From NCBI GenBank assembly GCA_964520785.1, contig CAZFQG010000134.1, forward strand, positions 1-17,549: a stretch of 17,549 nt of DNA, read 5' to 3'. The DNA is from CAZFQG01 sp964520785. Its GTDB lineage: Bacteria > Planctomycetota > Planctomycetia > Pirellulales > Thermoguttaceae. The position numbers were made by a program, and so were the translations under genes. The notes below the pieces were generated by a model that made no database searches, was not told where the DNA came from, and saw only the letters and a program-made list of their open reading frames with translations. Of this stretch, positions 14,942 to 17,549 are shown one piece after another (positions within the stretch are counted from its first letter, which is position 1; the number at the start of each line of letters is the position of its first letter).

Positions 14942-15313
14942 TTGACCGAGGGGGCGGAGCGTCTCCAGGCGATTCGGGCAAAGGACGAATTCCGGAGGAT
15001 CGATTTGGGTGACAAACGATGGAATCGACGATTGGATGCTAGACGAGGTCCATTGCGCGCTGGAATGCTACGCGCGGCGTTGGCAAATCGCGCGTTTCGT
15101 TCCTCGAAGACGGTCGACCCGAGAATCCGGCCGATCTTCCACCGGTTGGACGACCGGATTCGCACGCACGTCTTCTTGTGCATGCTGGCGTATTACGTCG
15201 AATGGCACCTGCGCCGGCGACTGGCGACCTTATTCTTCGACCATGAAGACCTGGAAGCGGCCCCCACGGCGACCCAGTCGCGGGCCTTCCGACTCCCGCA
15301 ACTCAACCCGTAG
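14942..15313 (+). pseudogene. mosaic transposase pseudogene with IS1634-like C-terminus
   Basis: From about 15080 the frame is clearly the C-terminal part of an IS1634-family transposase (RAFRSSKTVD, RPIFHRLDDRIRTHVFLCML, AYYVEWHLRRRL), ending at TAG 15311-15313. Upstream in the same frame, DEFRRIDLGDKRWNRRL (about 14984-15034) resembles the N-terminal DNA-binding domain of IS4/Tn5-type transposases instead. In the next frame (15036-15098) LDEVHCALECYARRWQIARF resembles the YxxRW region of that group. The catalytic core is missing, so this is a joint of at least one deletion and a frameshift, or two different elements fused. It could also be one element whose parts I misassign. The C-terminal assignment is firm, the N-terminal one tentative. 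Confidence 0.7.
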
Positions 15314-15433
15314 TCAGCCGCCACACACCCCGCCGAACCTAACTCACGACGGTGACGAGAGATACGACTTGACGCATAGAGGAAGTCCGGTCTAGAATTG
15401 TGACGTTCGTTCCAACCCCTTTCGGAGATCGAC

Positions 15434-16162
15434 TTGACCCCCCAAGATTTTGCCGCCGTCGTTGGCCGATTTCGCACCGAAGGACTCGCCGACCGGATGG
15501 CCGCGGCGCTGGAACAGGCCCATATCGAGGCAGTCACTGTCGCGGAGCATTTCTCCGGAATCGAACCAGGGGATGCCGGCTATTCGGTTCGCGTTCGTGC
15601 GGCCGATCAGCCAACCGCAATGAGGTGCGCCCGCGATTTCGTCGCCGACTACCGTGGTCGCAAACTCGAATGGGACAGGGAATCGTCCGAGTCCATCACG
15701 CACTGGCCATCGTGCCCCGAGTGCGATGCGCCTCGATTGGCCAGATGTACCATCTGCGGCCAGCTCGGTCTCGGGTTCTCGCCGAACGATCCGGATTTCA
15801 ACTGGGGCCTCGGCTTGGACGAGGACGCGGCGGAGGAGCCATCCGGTTGCATGTGCCCGGGCGACGGCGCCTGTTCGCGAGGGGAATTCACGGACGACGT
15901 TCAACCGTCGGTCGATTCGGCGTGCGGGTGCGAACCGGATGAAGGGGATATCATCCTGCGTTGCACGCGCTGTGATGAGCCGTTCACGCCGAACTTCGCC
16001 GACCGGTGCCCCTGGTGCGCTCACCGGTTTGAAGATGGATTCGAATTGGAGGTCGGCGAGGCCGCATTTACCGAGAACCCTTCTCGCGTCGCCCTGGCTT
16101 TCGCGGTGCTAATCCTGCTATGTGCCGGGTTCGTCCTGTATTTCACCTATCTGTTCCGGTAG
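15434..16162 (+). CDS. tail-anchored zinc-ribbon protein with DUF2007-like N-terminus
   Basis: This is a 242-residue protein. TTG 15434 is the likely start because GGAG (15424-15427) precedes it at the right spacing and no ATG gives a complete N-terminus. Residues about 8-72 resemble the small DUF2007-type fold (an alpha helix with LADRMAAALEQAHIEAVTV, then a strand SVRVRAADQPTAMRCA). Cysteine pairs follow at C94/C97 with C105/C108, C139/C141, C164/C166, and C177/C180 with C192/C195, the first and last sets forming plausible zinc ribbons. A single C-terminal helix (about 219-240, LAFAVLILLCAGFVLYFTYL) anchors it with the zinc ribbons in the cytosol. No catalytic motif is seen. The function is unknown; the family is scattered in planctomycetes. 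Its end overlaps the convergent sulfotransferase gene by 20 bp. Confidence 0.8.
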   Translation: MTPQDFAAVVGRFRTEGLADRMAAALEQAHIEAVTVAEHFSGIEPGDAGYSVRVRAADQPTAMRCARDFVADYRGRKLEWDRESSESITHWPSCPECDAPRLARCTICGQLGLGFSPNDPDFNWGLGLDEDAAEEPSGCMCPGDGACSRGEFTDDVQPSVDSACGCEPDEGDIILRCTRCDEPFTPNFADRCPWCAHRFEDGFELEVGEAAFTENPSRVALAFAVLILLCAGFVLYFTYLFR

Positions 16163-17309
16163 TGGCGACGTCGTATCGATACGTTTCCAGGTAACGGCTC
16201 CACCGGTCGGCGATTCTTCCCCCGAGTTCCTCGGACAGCGCATACTTATTCGTCTGGTAATCCTTGTGGGTCTCGGCATACTCCTCGAACGCCGGTCGGA
16301 CCTTTTCGAATTCACCCAACTCCAGGGCGTCGTAGACCGACCTCATCCGGCCGACGGGATCGCGGACGAGGTCTTCGTACCGGACCTCCGCCATCCTTCC
16401 CTCGTGAACGAGCCCCTTGTCGGCTTCAAACGCGGCGTACATGCGGTTGAGCGTTTCGAAGACATGCTCCTCCAATCCCTCGTACCTCGGAACCTGGACT
16501 CCCTGGTCGCGATAGAGCCGCTTCCAAAGGTTCATCGTCGAAGGGAAGATAACGAACGGATCGCGCACGATGTGCACGAAACGAGCATCGGGGAACATCT
16601 CCAGAAGAACGCGAATCCGCGCCGTGTGCGTCGGGGATTTCAGCACGATCCGCTTGTTACCGGTGTGGTAGCTCACCGCCTTGAGGAAGTCGAGAAACGT
16701 CCGCTTCCACTCCTCCTTCGCCTCTTCCGGGACACCGTGAAAATCCAAATACTCCTGGCATTGGGGGGGGCGGTTCGGAAAGGCGATCGTCAGATAGGGA
16801 GACGGCAATCCCAGGTTGCACAGCGCGAATTCGTCCTCTTGAGGGCGCTCCCAGCCGGCCCTCATATTGTCGATCGGACGGCGATCCGGCAGGAGATACT
16901 TCACGACCGGGCGGATGAACGGACCGGAGGAGATAAAATGGGCCGGAGCGAAACAGACGTAGGTATCCGGGTAGGCGTGGCGCTCGTCGAGGATGAGCAG
17001 CTCGTGCAACAACGTAGTCCCACTCCGCCAGTGACCCAGAATGAAGATGGGAGCCTTGCTGATTTCAGTCGCCTCGATCTTGCGCCCGTGCCGGCATCGC
17101 TGGACGACGGAAAAACCGCAGTTGACCGGACCGAGGCCGGCGTTGATGACCGCCATGCCGACACGGCGCGCGGACAGGTCGAAATGATTCCGCCGCAAGA
17201 GGTTCCACCAAGGGACGAACCGCATACCGTTCCAGAAACGGGGAATCCAGAAGCGGTCTTTGTGCCCGCCGATTTTGTCTTTCTTCTGGGGCTTCTCGGA
17301 CTGGGTCAT
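16143..17309 (-). CDS. sulfotransferase family protein (PAPS-dependent)
   Basis: This 388-residue protein starts at ATG 17309; the frame is open further upstream, but that part overlaps the DUF4186 gene. It carries the 5'-phosphosulfate-binding loop GHWRSGTTLLHELL (92-105), a variant of the P-loop-like PxSGTT motif, and the 3'-phosphate region VHIVRDPFVIFPSTMN (235-250) with Arg239 and Ser247. PIFILGHWRSGTT as the first strand-loop and the late SEELGGRIADRWSRY segment are typical of the planctomycete branch that also includes polyketide and lipid sulfotransferases. It should transfer sulfate from PAPS to a hydroxyl acceptor; the acceptor cannot be read from sequence. It begins 11 nt after the DUF4186 stop, so the two are probably cotranscribed. 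Confidence 0.9.
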   Translation of the reverse strand: MTQSEKPQKKDKIGGHKDRFWIPRFWNGMRFVPWWNLLRRNHFDLSARRVGMAVINAGLGPVNCGFSVVQRCRHGRKIEATEISKAPIFILGHWRSGTTLLHELLILDERHAYPDTYVCFAPAHFISSGPFIRPVVKYLLPDRRPIDNMRAGWERPQEDEFALCNLGLPSPYLTIAFPNRPPQCQEYLDFHGVPEEAKEEWKRTFLDFLKAVSYHTGNKRIVLKSPTHTARIRVLLEMFPDARFVHIVRDPFVIFPSTMNLWKRLYRDQGVQVPRYEGLEEHVFETLNRMYAAFEADKGLVHEGRMAEVRYEDLVRDPVGRMRSVYDALELGEFEKVRPAFEEYAETHKDYQTNKYALSEELGGRIADRWSRYLETYRYDVATTGTDR

Positions 17310-17320
17310 GGGGGTCTTTC

Positions 17321-17549
17321 TTACGTTGAGGGGCCGGCCGGCCCGCGAACCGTTCGCGCCGCGGCGGCCGTAATCCAGCGTTCGATAACGGCGAGGACGT
17401 ACTCGACCTCGTCTTCGTCGAGCGGCTTTCCCTTCGCGATCTCGTGCCAGTTGGCGAGGCATCCGCGGCAACAAGTAGCGGTCGCGTGCTGCGCGATGAA
17501 AACCGGATGCCCTCGCATCGGAGTCTGCCTGCCGTCATTCTTCGGTTCC
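17321..17549 (-). CDS. DUF4186 family protein, N-terminus beyond the window
   Basis: The minus-strand frame is open from the window edge to TAA 17321-17323 and gives EPKNDGRQTPMRGHPVFIAQ, then HATATCCRGCLANWHEIAKG, and ends EVEYVLAVIERWI plus a short tail. This is the highly conserved C-terminal half of DUF4186. The internal Met at 17518 is not the start, because the family signature PKNDGxQTP lies upstream of it. The CCRGC cysteines and His residues look like a metal or catalytic centre, but the family has no known function. Roughly 40-60 N-terminal residues are missing from view. Confidence 0.88.
   Translation of the reverse strand, partial: EPKNDGRQTPMRGHPVFIAQHATATCCRGCLANWHEIAKGKPLDEDEVEYVLAVIERWITAAAARTVRGPAGPST

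Noticed and set aside
14815..15012. 65-codon plus-strand frame with CTLC motif
   Set aside because: It covers the CAAX protease upstream region and the transposase relic, has no ribosome binding site and resembles nothing.

Overview
The window looks like planctomycete chromosome, GC-rich (about 60% by eye). The evidence is a combination typical of that phylum: an ECF sigma factor translationally coupled to a Ser/Thr kinase fused to WD40 repeats; exported proteins ending in a dockerin-like pair of Ca-binding loops followed by a PEP-CTERM sorting tail; a PEP-CTERM-type CAAX protease; an HpnN-like RND exporter; a PAPS-type sulfotransferase; and several broken transposases. No rRNA, tRNA or CRISPR array was seen. 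Assignment below the phylum would be a guess.

Layout. Positions 1-800 are IS debris and non-coding DNA: the tail of an internally deleted IS1634-like transposase, a 40-codon ORF with a very strong ribosome binding site and a 21-bp tandem duplication, and a perfect 14-bp stem-loop. Positions 830-9933 are the coherent block. A secreted YVTN beta-propeller with dockerin and PEP-CTERM (+) runs convergently into the kinase-WD40 gene (-), which is preceded by its ECF sigma gene (-, ATGA overlap). A divergent 452-nt intergenic region then leads to a 1041-residue secreted repeat protein with two dockerin-like pairs and a PEP-CTERM tail (+). Positions 9934-10900 are a graveyard: a terminator, the frameshifted 3' end of a third dockerin/PEP-CTERM gene (-), a repeat that also lies upstream of the propeller gene, a decapitated LamG-type exported protein (+), and a truncated zinc-ribbon transposase (-) joined head-on to it.

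Positions 10905-14766 hold the HpnN-like RND exporter and the PEP-CTERM CAAX protease (both -). Positions 14942-15313 hold a mosaic transposase pseudogene. Positions 15434-17549 hold a tail-anchored zinc-ribbon protein (+), converging with 20 bp overlap on a sulfotransferase (-), which lies 11 nt downstream of a DUF4186 gene (-) that runs off the window.

How the genes may work together (inference). The two intact PEP-CTERM proteins would be exported, sorted by an exosortase encoded elsewhere and displayed on or outside the envelope; the CAAX protease belongs to the same sorting context. The sigma/kinase pair sits exactly between the two surface-protein genes, so control of one or both by this sigma factor is the most testable new idea here. 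The sequence does not prove it.
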